DNA from: Pterobdella sp. o SKG-2022
Lineage: Eukaryota > Annelida > Clitellata > Hirudinida > Piscicolidae
DNA: 64,000 nucleotides
Reading direction: 5' to 3'
NCBI GenBank assembly: GCA_964035795.1
Contig: CAXIVU010000302.1
Location: 124,001 to 188,000, forward strand
Below, one piece after another: positions 1 to 12,400 of the stretch. The number at the start of each line of letters is the position of its first letter. The first letter of the stretch is position 1. The notes under the pieces are model-generated. The model was not told the DNA's origin, did no database searches, and was given only the letters and a program-made list of their open reading frames with translations. The position numbers were made by a program, and so were the translations under genes.

Positions 1-3000
1 TGTTTCTACAGTAGTAACTGTTGGCGTAGATGTAGACATCATTTCTGTCGTTGTTGTCATAATAACAGTTGTTTTTTGCGTTGATTTTGCAATCGTTGTC
101 GAAACTGTTGTAGCTGTAGCCATTGAAGTTGTTGTTACAGAAATTGTAGTTGGCGTTGTTGTTTCTACAGTAGTAACTTTTGGCGTAGATGTAGACATCA
201 TTTCTGTCGTTGTTGTCATAATAACAGTTGTTGTTTGCGTTGATTTTGCAATCGTTTTCGAAACTGTTGTAGCTGTAGCCAATGAAGTTGTTGTCACAGT
301 TATTGTAGTTGGCGTTGTTGTTTCTACAGTAGTAACTGTTGGCGTAGATGTAGACAACATTTCTGTCGTTGTTGTCATAATAACAGTTGTTGTTTGCGTT
401 GATTTTGCAATCGTTGTCGAAACTGTTGTAGCTGTAGCCAATGAAGTTGTTGTCACAGAAATTGTAGTTGGCGTTGTTGTTTCTACAGTAGTAACTGTTG
501 GCGTAGATGTAGACAACATTTCTGTCGTTGTTGTCATAATAACAGTTGTTGTTTGCGTTGATTTTGCAATCGTTGTCGAAACTGTTGTAGCTGTAGCCAA
601 TGAAGTTGTTGTTACAGAAATTGTAGTTGGCGTTGTTGTTTCTAGGGTAGTAACTTTTGGCGTAGATGTAGACAACATTTCTGTCGTTGTTGTCATAATA
701 ACAGTTGTTGTTTGCGTTGATTTTGCAATCGTTGTCGAAACTGTTGTAGCTGTAGCCAATGAAGTTGTTGTCACAGTTATTGTAGTTGGCGTTGTTGTTT
801 CTACAGTAGTAACTGTTGGCGTAGATGTAGACAACATTTCTGTCGTTGTTGTCATAATAACAGTTGTTGTTTGCGTTGATTTTGCAATCGTTGTCAAAAC
901 TGTTGTAGCTGTAGCCAATGAAGTTGTTGTCACAGTTATTGTAGTTGGCGTTGTTTTTTCTACAGTACTAACTGTTGGCGTAGATGTTGACATCATTTCT
1001 GTCGTTGTTGTCATAATAACAGTTGTTGTTTGCGTTGATTTTGCAATCGTTGTCGAAACTGTTGTAGCTGTAGCCAATGAAGTTGTTGTCACAGTTATTG
1101 TAGTTGGCGTTGTTTTTTCTACAGTAGTAACTGTTGGCGTAGATGTTGACATCATTTCTGTCGTTGTTGTCATAATAACAGTTGTTGTTTGCGTTGATTT
1201 TGCAATCGTTGTCGAAACTGTTGTAGCTGTAGCCATTGAAGTTGTTGTTACAGAAATTGTAGTTGGCGTTGTTGTTTCTAAGGTAGTAACTTTTGGCGTA
1301 GATGTAGACATCATTTCTGTCGTTGTTGTCATAATAACAGTTGTTGTTTGCGTTGATTTTGCAATCGTTTTCGAAACTGTTGTAGCTGTAGCCAATGAAG
1401 TTGTTGTCACAATTATTGTAGTTGGCGTTGTTGTTTCTACAGTAGTAACTGTTGGCTTAGATGTAGACAACATTTCTGTCGTTGTTGTCATATTAACAGT
1501 TGTTGTTTGCGTTGATTTTGCAATCGTTGTCGAAACTGTTGTAGCTGTAGCCAATGAAGTTGTTGTCACAGAAATTGTAGTTGGCGTTGTTGTTTCTACA
1601 GTAGTAACTGTTGGCGTAGATGTAGACAACATTTCTGTCGTTGTTGTCATAATAACAGTTGTTGTTTGCGTTGATTTTGCAATCGTTGTCGAAACTGTTG
1701 TAGCTGTAGCCATTGAAGTTGTTGTTACAGAAATTGTAGTTGGCGTTGTTGTTTCTACAGTAATAACTGTTGGCGTAGATGTAGACATCATTTCTGTCGT
1801 TGTTGTCATAATAACAGTTGTTTTTTGCGTTGATTTTGCAATCGTTGTCGAAACTGTTGTAGCTGTAGCCATTGAAGTTGTTGTTACAGAAATTGTAGTT
1901 GGCGTTGTTGTTTCTACAGTAGTAACTTTTGGCGTAGATGTAGACATCATTTCTGTTGTTGTTGTCATAATAACAGTTGTTGTTTGCGTTGATTTTGCAA
2001 TCGTTTTCGAAACTGTTGTAGCTGTAGCCAATGAAGTTGTTGTCACAGTTATTGTAGTTGGCGTTGTTGTTTCTACAGTAGTAACTGTTGGCGTAGATGT
2101 AGACAACATTTCTGTCGTTGTTGTCATAATAACAGTTGTTGTTTGCGTTGATTTTGCAATCGTTGTCGAAACTGTTGTAGCTGTAGCCAATGAAGTTGTT
2201 GTCACAGAAATTGTAGTTGGCGTTGTTGTTTCTACAGTAGTAACTGTTGGCGTAGATGTAGACAACATTTCTGTCGTTGTTGTCATAATAACAGTTGTTG
2301 TTTGCGTTGATTTTGCAATCGTTGTCGAAACTGTTGTAGCTGTAGCCAATGAAGTTGTTGTTACAGAAATTGTAGTTGGCGTTGTTGTTTCTAGGGTAGT
2401 AACTTTTGGCGTAGATGTAGACAACATTTCTGTCGTTGTTGTCATAATAACAGTTGTTGTTTGCGTTGATTTTGCAATCGTTGTCGAAACTGTTGTAGCT
2501 GTAGCCAATGAAGTTGTTGTCACAGTTATTGTAGTTGGCGTTGTTGTTTCTACAGTAGTAACTGTTGGCGTAGATGTAGACAACATTTCTGTCGTTGTTG
2601 TCATAATAACAGTTGTTGTTTGCGTTGATTTTGCAATCGTTGTCAAAACTGTTGTAGCTGTAGCCAATGAAGTTGTTGTCACAGTTATTGTAGTTGGCGT
2701 TGTTTTTTCTACAGTACTAACTGTTGGCGTAGATGTTGACATCATTTCTGTCGTTGTTGTCATAATAACAGTTGTTGTTTGCGTTGATTTTGCAATCGTT
2801 GTCGAAACTGTTGTAGCTGTAGCCAATGAAGTTGTTGTCACAGTTATTGTAGTTGGCGTTGTTTTTTCTACAGTAGTAACTGTTGGCGTAGATGTTGACA
2901 TCATTTCTGTCGTTGTTGTCATAATAACAGTTGTTGTTTGCGTTGATTTTGCAATCGTTGTCGAAACTGTTGTAGCTGTAGCCATTGAAGTTGTTGTTAC

Positions 3001-3498
3001 AGAAATTGTAGTTGGCGTTGTTGTTTCTAAGGTAGTAACTTTTGGCGTAGATGTAGACATCATTTCTGTCGTTGTTGTCATAATAACAGTTGTTGTTTGC
3101 GTTGATTTTGCAATCGTTTTCGAAACTGTTGTAGCTGTAGCCAATGAAGTTGTTGTCACAATTATTGTAGTTGGCGTTGTTGTTTCTACAGTAGTAACTG
3201 TTGGCTTAGATGTAGACAACATTTCTGTCGTTGTTGTCATATTAACAGTTGTTGTTTGCGTTGATTTTGCAATCGTTGTCGAAACTGTTGTAGCTGTAGC
3301 CAATGAAGTTGTTGTCACAGAAATTGTAGTTGGCGTTGTTGTTTCTACAGTAGTAACTGTTGGCGTAGATGTAGACAACATTTCTGTCGTTGTTGTCATA
3401 ATAACAGTTGTTGTTTGCGTTGATTTTGCAATCGTTGTCGAAACTGTTGTAGCTGTAGCCATTGAAGTTGTTGTTACAGAAATTGTAGTTGGCGTTGT
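1..3498. repeat. 11-unit higher-order repeat, two copies (1-1749, 1750-3498)
   Basis: Rare markers recur exactly 1749 bp (11 x 159) apart: gttttttgcg at 71 and 1820, tctagggtag at 641 and 2390, tgtcaaaac at 892 and 2641, the taagg change near 1279 and 3028, cttag near 1455 and 3204, and att in catattaac at 1492 and 3241. Differences between the copies are few, for example a silent ctgttg at about 1941 and tagtaac against taataac at the left edge. This is a recent block duplication of whole units, and it keeps the reading frame. Confidence 0.9.
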
Positions 3499-6400
3499 TG
3501 TTTCTACAGTAATAACTGTTGGCGTAGATGTAGACAACATTTTTGTCGTTGTTGTCATAATAACAGTTGTTGTTTGCGTTGATTTTGCAATCGTTGTCGA
3601 AACTGTTGTAGCTGTAGCCAATGAAGTTGTTGTCACAGTTATTGTAGTTGGCGTTGTTGTTTCTACAGTAGTAACTGTTGGCGTAGATGTAGACAACATT
3701 TCTGTCGTTGTTGTCATAATAACAGTTGTTGTTTGCGTTGATTTTGCAATCGTTGTCGAAACTGTTGTAGCTGTAGCCAATGAAGTTGTTGTCACAGTTA
3801 TTGTAGTTGGCGTTGTTTTTTCTACAGTAGTAACTGTTGGCGTAGATGTAGACAACATTTCTGTCGTTGTTGTCATAATAACAGTTGTTGTTTGCGTTGA
3901 TTTTGCAATCGTTGTCGAAACTGTTGTAGCTGTAGCCAATGAAGTTGTTGTCACAGAAATTGTAGTTGGCGTTGTTGTTTCTACAGTAGTAACTGTTGGC
4001 GTAGATGTAGACATCATTTCTGTCGTTGTTGTCATAATAACAGTTGTTGTTTGCGTTGATTTTGCAATCGTTGTCGAAACTGTTGTAGCTGTAGCCATTG
4101 AAGTTGTTGTTACAGAAATTGTAGTTGGCGTTGTTGTTTCTACAGTAATAACTGTTGGCGTAGATGTAGACAACATTTTTGTCGTTGTTGTCATAATAAC
4201 AGTTGTTGTTTGCGTTGATTTTGCAATCGTTGTCGAAACTGTTGTAGCTGTAGCCAATGAAGTTGTTGTCACAGTTATTGTAGTTGGCGTTGTTGTTTCT
4301 ACAGTAGTAACTGTTGGCGTAGATGTAGACAACATTTCTGTCGTTGTTGTCATAATAACAGTTGTTGTTTGCGTTGATTTTGCAATCGTTGTCGAAACTG
4401 TTGTAGCTGTAGCCAATGAAGTTGTTGTCACAGTTATTGTAGTTGGCGTTGTTGTTTCTACAGTAGTAACTGTTGGCGTAGATGTAGACAACATTTCTGT
4501 CGTTGTTGTCATAATAACAGTTGTTGTTTGCGTTGATTTTGCAATCGTTGTCAAAACTGTTGTAGCTGTAGCCAATGAAGTTGTTGTCACAGTTATTGTA
4601 GTTGGCGTTGTTTTTTCTACAGTACTAACTGTTGGCGTAGATGTTGACATCATTTCTGTCGTTGTTGTCATAATAACAGTTGTTGTTTGCGTTGATTTTG
4701 CAATCGTTGTCGAAACTGTTGTAGCTGTAGCCAATGAAGTTGTTGTCACAGTTATTGTAGTTGGCGTTGTTTTTTCTACAGTAGTAACTGTTGGCGTAGA
4801 TGTTGACATCATTTCTGTCGTTGTTGTCATAATAACAGTTGTTGTTTGCGTTGATTTTGCAATCGTTGTCGAAACTGTTGTAGCTGTAGCCATTGAAGTT
4901 GTTGTTACAGAAATTGTAGTTGGCGTTGTTGTTTCTAAGGTAGTAACTTTTGGCGTAGATGTAGACATCATTTCTGTCGTTGTTGTCATAATAACAGTTG
5001 TTGTTTGCGTTGATTTTGCAATCGTTTTCGAAACTGTTGTAGCTGTAGCCAATGAAGTTGTTGTCACAATTATTGTAGTTGGCGTTGTTGTTTCTACAGT
5101 AGTAACTGTTGGCTTAGATGTAGACAACATTTCTGTCGTTGTTGTCATATTAACAGTTGTTGTTTGCGTTGATTTTGCAATCGTTGTCGAAACTGTTGTA
5201 GCTGTAGCCAATGAAGTTGTTGTCACAGAAATTGTAGTTGGCGTTGTTGTTTCTACAGTAGTAACTGTTGGCGTAGATGTAGACAACATTTCTGTCGTTG
5301 TTGTCATAATAACAGTTGTTGTTTGCGTTGATTTTGCAATCGTTGTCGAAACTGTTGTAGCTGTAGCCATTGAAGTTGTTGTTACAGAAATTGTAGTTGG
5401 CGTTGTTGTTTCTACAGTAATAACTGTTGGCGTAGATGTAGACAACATTTTTGTCGTTGTTGTCATAATAACAGTTGTTGTTTGCGTTGATTTTGCAATC
5501 GTTGTCGAAACTGTTGTAGCTGTAGCCAATGAAGTTGTTGTCACAGTTATTGTAGTTGGCGTTGTTGTTTCTACAGTAGTAACTGTTGGCGTAGATGTAG
5601 ACAACATTTCTGTCGTTGTTGTCATAATAACAGTTGTTGTTTGCGTTGATTTTGCAATCGTTGTCGAAACTGTTGTAGCTGTAGCCAATGAAGTTGTTGT
5701 CACAGTTATTGTAGTTGGCGTTGTTTTTTCTACAGTAGTAACTGTTGGCGTAGATGTAGACAACATTTCTGTCGTTGTTGTCATAATAACAGTTGTTGTT
5801 TGCGTTGATTTTGCAATCGTTGTCGAAACTGTTGTAGCTGTAGCCAATGAAGTTGTTGTCACAGAAATTGTAGTTGGCGTTGTTGTTTCTACAGTAGTAA
5901 CTGTTGGCGTAGATGTAGACATCATTTCTGTCGTTGTTGTCATAATAACAGTTGTTGTTTGCGTTGATTTTGCAATCGTTGTCGAAACTGTTGTAGCTGT
6001 AGCCAATGAAGTTGTTGTCACAGAAATTGTAGTTGGCGTTGTTGTTTCTACAGTAGTAACTGTTGGCGTAGATGTAGACAACATTTCTGTCGTTGTTGTC
6101 ATAATAACAGTTGTTGTTTGCGTTGATTTTGCAATCGTTGTCGAAACTGTTGTAGCTGTAGCCAATGAAGTTGTTGTCACAGTTATTGTAGTTGGCGTTG
6201 TTTTTTCTACAGTACTAACTGTTGGCGTAGATGTTGACATCATTTCTGTCGTTGTTGTCATAATAACAGTTGTTGTTTGCGTTGATTTTGCAATCGTTGT
6301 CGAAACTGTTGTAGCTGTAGCCAATGAAGTTGTTGTCACAGAAATTGTAGTTGGCGTTGTTTTTTCTACAGTAGTAACTGTTGGCGTAGATGTTGACATC

Positions 6401-9400
6401 ATTTCTGTCGTTGTTGTCATAATAACAGTTGTTGTTTGCGTTGATTTTGCAATCGTTGTCGAAACTGTTGTAGCTGTAGCCATTGAAGTTGTTGTTACAG
6501 AAATTGTAGTTGGCGTTGTTGTTTCTACAGTAGTAACTTTTGGCGTAGATGTTGACATCATTTCTGTCGTTGTTGTCATAATAACAGTTGTTGTTTGCGT
6601 TGATTTTGCAATCGTTTTCGAAACTGTTGTAGCTGTAGCCAATGAAGTTGTTGTCACAGTTATTGTAGGTGGCGTTGTTGTTTCTACAGTAGTAACTGTT
6701 GGCTTAGATGTAGACAACATTTCTGTCGTTGTTGTCATAATAACAGTTGTTGTTTGCGTTGATTTTGCAATCGTTGTCGAAACTGTTGTAGCTGTAGCCA
6801 TTGAAGTTGTTGTTACAGAAATTGTAGTTGGCGTTGTTGTTTCTACAGTAATAACTGTTGGCGTAGATGTAGACAACATTTCTGTCGTTGTTGTCATAAT
6901 AACAATTGTTGTTTGCGTTGATTTTGCAATCGTTGTCGAAACTGTTGTAGCTGTAGCCAATGAAGTTGTTGTCACAGTTATTGTAGTTGGCGTTGTTGTT
7001 TCTACAGTAGTAACTGTTGGCGTAAATGTAGACAACATTTCTGTCGTTGTTGTCATAATAACAGTTGTTGTTTGCGTTGATTTTGCAATCGTTGTCGAAA
7101 CTGTTGTAGCTGTAGCCAATGAAGTTGTTGTCACAGTTATTGTAGTTGGCGTTGTTTTTTCTACAGTACTAACTGTTGGCGTAGATGTTGACATCATTTC
7201 TGTCGTTGTTGTCATAATAACAGTTGTTGTTTGCGTTGATTTTGCAATCGTTGTCGAAACTGTTGTAGCTGTAGCCAATGAAGTTGTTGTCACAGAAATT
7301 GTAGTTGGCGTTGTTTTTTCTACAGTAGTAACTGTTGGCGTAGATGTTGACATCATTTCTGTCGTTGTTGTCATAATAACAGTTGTTGTTTGCGTTGATT
7401 TTGCAATCGTTGTCGAAACTGTTGTAGCTGTAGCCATTGAAGTTGTTGTTACAGAAATTGTAGTTGGCGTTGTTGTTTCTACAGTAGTAACTTTTGGCGT
7501 AGATGTTGACATCATTTTTGTCGTTGTTGTCATAATAACAGTTGTTGTTTGCGTTGATTTTGCAATCGTTTTCGAAACTGTTGTAGCTGTAGCCAATGAA
7601 GTTGTTGTCACAGTTATTGTAGGTGGCGTTGTTGTTTCTACAGTAGTAACTGTTGGCTTAGATGTAGACAACATTTCTGTCGTTGTTGTCATATTAACAG
7701 TTGTTGTTTGCGTTGATTTTGCAATCGTTGTCGAAACTGTTGTAGCTGTAGCCAATGAAGTTGTTGTCACAGAAATTGTAGTTGGCGTTGTTGTTTCTAC
7801 AGTAGTAACTGTTGGCGTAGATGTAGACAACATTTCTGTCGTTGTTGTCATAATAACAGTTGTTGTTTGCGTTGATTTTGCAATCGTTGTCGAAACTGTT
7901 GTAGCTGTAGCCATTGAAGTTGTTGTTACAGAAATTGTAGTTGGCGTTGTTGTTTCTACAGTAATAACTGTTGGCGTAGATGTAGACAACATTTCTGTCG
8001 TTGTTGTCATAATAACAATTGTTGTTTGCGTTGATTTTGCAATCGTTGTCGAAACTGTTGTAGCTGTAGCCAATGAAGTTGTTGTCACAGTTATTGTAGT
8101 TGGCGTTGTTGTTTCTACAGTAGTAACTGTTGGCGTAAATGTAGACAACATTTCTGTCGTTGTTGTCATAATAACAGTTGTTGTTTGCGTTGATTTTGCA
8201 ATCGTTGTCGAAACTGTTGTAGCTGTAGCCAATGAAGTTGTTGTCACAGTTATTGTAGTTGGCGTTGTTTTTTCTACAGTAGTAACTGTTGGCGTAGATG
8301 TAGACAACATTTCTGTCGTTGTTGTCATAATAACCGTTGTTGTTTGCGTTGATTTTGCAATCGTTGTCGAAACTGTTGTAGCTGTAGCCAATGAAGTTGT
8401 TGTCACAGAAATTGTAGTTGGCGTTGTTGTTTCTACAGTAGTAACTGTTGGCGTAGATGTAGACAACATTTCTGTCGTTGTTGTCATAATAACAGTTGTT
8501 GTTTGCGTTGATTTTGCAATCGTTGTCGAAACTGTTGTAGCTGTAGCCATTGAAGTTGTTGTTACAGAAATTGTAGTTGGCGTTGTTGTTTCTACAGTAA
8601 TAACTGTTGGCGTAGATGTAGACAACATTTCTGTCGTTGTTGTCATAATAACAGTTGTTGTTTGCGTTGATTTTGCAATCGTTGTCGAAACTGTTGTAGC
8701 TGTAGCCAATGAAGTTGTTGTCACAGTTATTGTAGTTGGCGTTGTTGTTTCTACAGTAGTAACTGTTGGCGTAAATGTAGACAACATTTCTGTCGTTGTT
8801 GTCATAATAACAGTTGTTGTTTGCGTTGATTTTGCAATCGTTGTCGAAACTGTTGTAGCTGTAGCCAATGAAGTTGTTGTCACAGTTATTGTAGTTGGCG
8901 TTGTTTTTTCTACAGTAGTAACTGTTGGCGTAGATGTAGACAACATTTCTGTCGTTGTTGTCATAATAACAGTTGTTGTTTGCGTTGATTTTGCAATCGT
9001 TGTCGAAACTGTTGTAGCTGTAGCCAATGAAGTTGTTGTCACAGAAATTGTAGTTGGCGTTGTTGTTTCTACAGTAGTAACTGTTGGCGTAGATGTAGAC
9101 AACATTTCTGTCGTTGTTGTCATAATAACAGTTGTTGTTTGCGTTGATTTTGCAATCGTTGTCGAAACTGTTGTAGCTGTAGCCATTGAAGTTGTTGTTA
9201 CAGAAATTGTAGTTGGCGTTGTTGTTTCTACAGTAATAACTGTTGGCGTAGATGTAGACAACATTTCTGTCGTTGTTGTCATAATAACAGTTGTTGTTTG
9301 CGTTGATTTTGCAATCGTTGTCGAAACTGTTGTAGCTGTAGCCAATGAAGTTGTTGTCACAGAAATTGTAGTTGGCGTTGTTGTTTCTACAGTAGTAACT

Positions 9401-12400
9401 GTTGGCGTAGATGTAGACAACATTTCTGTCGTTGTTGTCATAATAACAGTTGTTGTTTGCGTTGATTTTGCAATCGTTGTCGAAACTGTTGTAGCTGTAG
9501 CCATTGAAGTTGTTGTTACAGAAATTGTAGTTGGCGTTGTTGTTTCTACAGTAATAACTGTTGGCGTAGATGTAGACAACATTTCTGTCGTTGTTGTCAT
9601 AATAACAGTTGTTGTTTGCGTTGATTTTGCAATCGTTGTCGAAACTGTTGTAGCTGTAGCCAATGAAGTTGTTGTCACAGAAATTGTAGTTGGCGTTGTT
9701 GTTTTTAGAGTAGTAACTGTTGGCGTAGATGTAGACAACATTTCTGTCGTTGTTGTCATAATAACAGTTGTTGTTTGCGTTGATTTTGCAATCGTTGTCG
9801 AAACTGTTGTAGCTGTAGCCAATGAAGTTGTTGTCACAGTTATTGTAGTTGGCGTTGTTTTTTCTACAGTAGTAACTGTTGGCGTAGATGTTGACATCAT
9901 TTCTGTCGTTGTTGTCATAATAACAGTTGTTGTTTGCGTTGATTTTGCAATTGTTGTCGAAACTGTTGTAGCTGTAGCCATTGAAGTTGTTGTTACAGAA
10001 ATTGTAGTTGGCGTTGTTGTTTCTACAGTAGTAACTGTTGGCGTAGATGTTGACATCATTTCTGTCGTTGTTGTCATAATAACAGTTGTTGTTTGCGTTG
10101 ATTTTGCAATCGTTGTCGAAACTGTTGTAGCTGTAGCCATTGAAATTGTTGTTACAGAAATTGTAGTTAGCGTTGTTGTTTCTACAGTAGTAACTGTTGG
10201 CGTAGATGTTGACATCATTTCTGTCGTTGTTGTCATAATAACAGTTGTTGTTTGCGTTGATTTTGCAATCGTTGTCGAAACTGTTGTAGCTGTAGCCATT
10301 GAAATTGTTGTTACAGAAATTGTAGTTGGCGTTGTTGTTTCTACAGTAGTAACTGTTGGCGTAGATGTAGACAACATTTCTGTCGTTGTTGTCATAATAA
10401 CAGTTGTTGTTTGCGTTGATTTTGCAATCGTTGTCGAAACTGTTGTAGCTGTAGCCATTGAAGTTGTTGTCACAGAAATTGTAGTTGGCGTTGTTGTTTC
10501 TACAGTAGTAACTGTTGGCGTAGATGTAGACATCATTTCTGTCGTTGTTGTCATAATAACAGTTGTTGTTTGCGTTGATTTTGCAATCGTTGTCGAAACT
10601 GTTGTAGCTGTAGCCAATGAAGTTGTTGTCACAGAAATTGTAGTTGGCGTTGTTGTTTCTACAGTAGTAACTGTTGGCGTAGATGTAGACAACATTTCTG
10701 TCGTTGTTGTCATAATAACAGTTGTTGTTTGCGTTGATTTTGCAATCGTTGTCGAAACTGTTGTAGCTGTAGCCAATGAAGTTGTTGTCACAGTTATTGT
10801 AGTTGGCGTTGTTTTTTCTACAGTAGTAACTGTTGGCGTAGATGTTGACATCATTTCTGTCGTTGTTGTCATAATAACAGTTGTTGTTTGCGTTGATTTT
10901 GCAATCGTTGTCGAAACTGTTGTAGCTGTAGCCATTGAAGTTGTTGTTACAGAAATTGTAGTTGGCGTTGTTGTTTCTACAGTAGTAACTGTTGGCGTAG
11001 ATGTAGACAACATTTCTGTCGTTGTTGTCATAATAACAGTTGTTGTTTGCGTTGATTTTGCAATCGTTGTCGAAACTGTTGTAGCTGTAGCCAATGAAGT
11101 TGTTGTCACAGTTATTGTAGTTGGCGTTGTTGTTTCTACAGTAGTAACTGTTGGCGTAGATGTAGACAACATTTCTGTCGTTGTTGTCATAATAACAGTT
11201 GTTGTTTGCGTTGATTTTGCAATCGTTGTCGAAACTGTTGTAGCTGTAGCCAATGAAGTTGTTGTCACAGTTATTGTAGTTGGCGTTGTTTTTTCTACAG
11301 TAGTAACTGTTGGCGTAGATGTTGACATCATTTCTGTCGTTGTTGTCATAATAACAGTTGTTGTTTGCGTTGATTTTGCAATTGTTGTCGAAACTGTTGT
11401 AGCTGTAGCCATTGAAGTTGTTGTTACAGAAATTGTAGTTGGCGTTGTTGTTTCTACAGTAGTAACTGTTGGCGTAGATGTTGACATCATTTCTGTCGTT
11501 GTTGTCATAATAACAGTTGTTGTTTGCGTTGATTTTGCAATCGTTGTCGAAACTGTTGTAGCTGTAGCCATTGAAATTGTTGTTACAGAAATTGTAGTTA
11601 GCGTTGTTGTTTCTACAGTAGTAACTGTTGGCGTAGATGTTGACATCATTTCTGTCGTTGTTGTCATAATAACAGTTGTTGTTTGCGTTGATTTTGCAAT
11701 CGTTGTCGAAACTGTTGTAGCTGTAGCCATTGAAATTGTTGTTACAGAAATTGTAGTTGGCGTTGTTGTTTCTACAGTAGTAACTGTTGGCGTAGATGTA
11801 GACAACATTTCTGTCGTTGTTGTCATAATAACAGTTGTTGTTTGCGTTGATTTTGCAATCGTTGTCGAAACTGTTGTAGCTGTAGCCATTGAAGTTGTTG
11901 TCACAGAAATTGTAGTTGGCGTTGTTGTTTCTACAGTAGTAACTGTTGGCGTAGATGTAGACATCATTTCTGTCGTTGTTGTCATAATAACAGTTGTTGT
12001 TTGCGTTGATTTTGCAATCGTTGTCGAAACTGTTGTAGCTGTAGCCAATGAAGTTGTTGTCACAGAAATTGTAGTTGGCGTTGTTGTTTCTACAGTAGTA
12101 ACTGTTGGCGTAGATGTAGACAACATTTCTGTCGTTGTTGTCATAATAACAGTTGTTGTTTGCGTTGATTTTGCAATCGTTGTCGAAACTGTTGTAGCTG
12201 TAGCCAATGAAGTTGTTGTCACAGTTATTGTAGTTGGCGTTGTTTTTTCTACAGTAGTAACTGTTGGCGTAGATGTTGACATCATTTCTGTCGTTGTTGT
12301 CATAATAACAGTTGTTGTTTGCGTTGATTTTGCAATCGTTGTCGAAACTGTTGTAGCTGTAGCCATTGAAGTTGTTGTTACAGAAATTGTAGTTGGCGTT

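Noticed and set aside
641..2399. G-quadruplex potential from the GT-rich plus strand
   Set aside because: Runs of GGG occur only in the tctagggtag units; the rest has at most GG, so no canonical quadruplex is possible.
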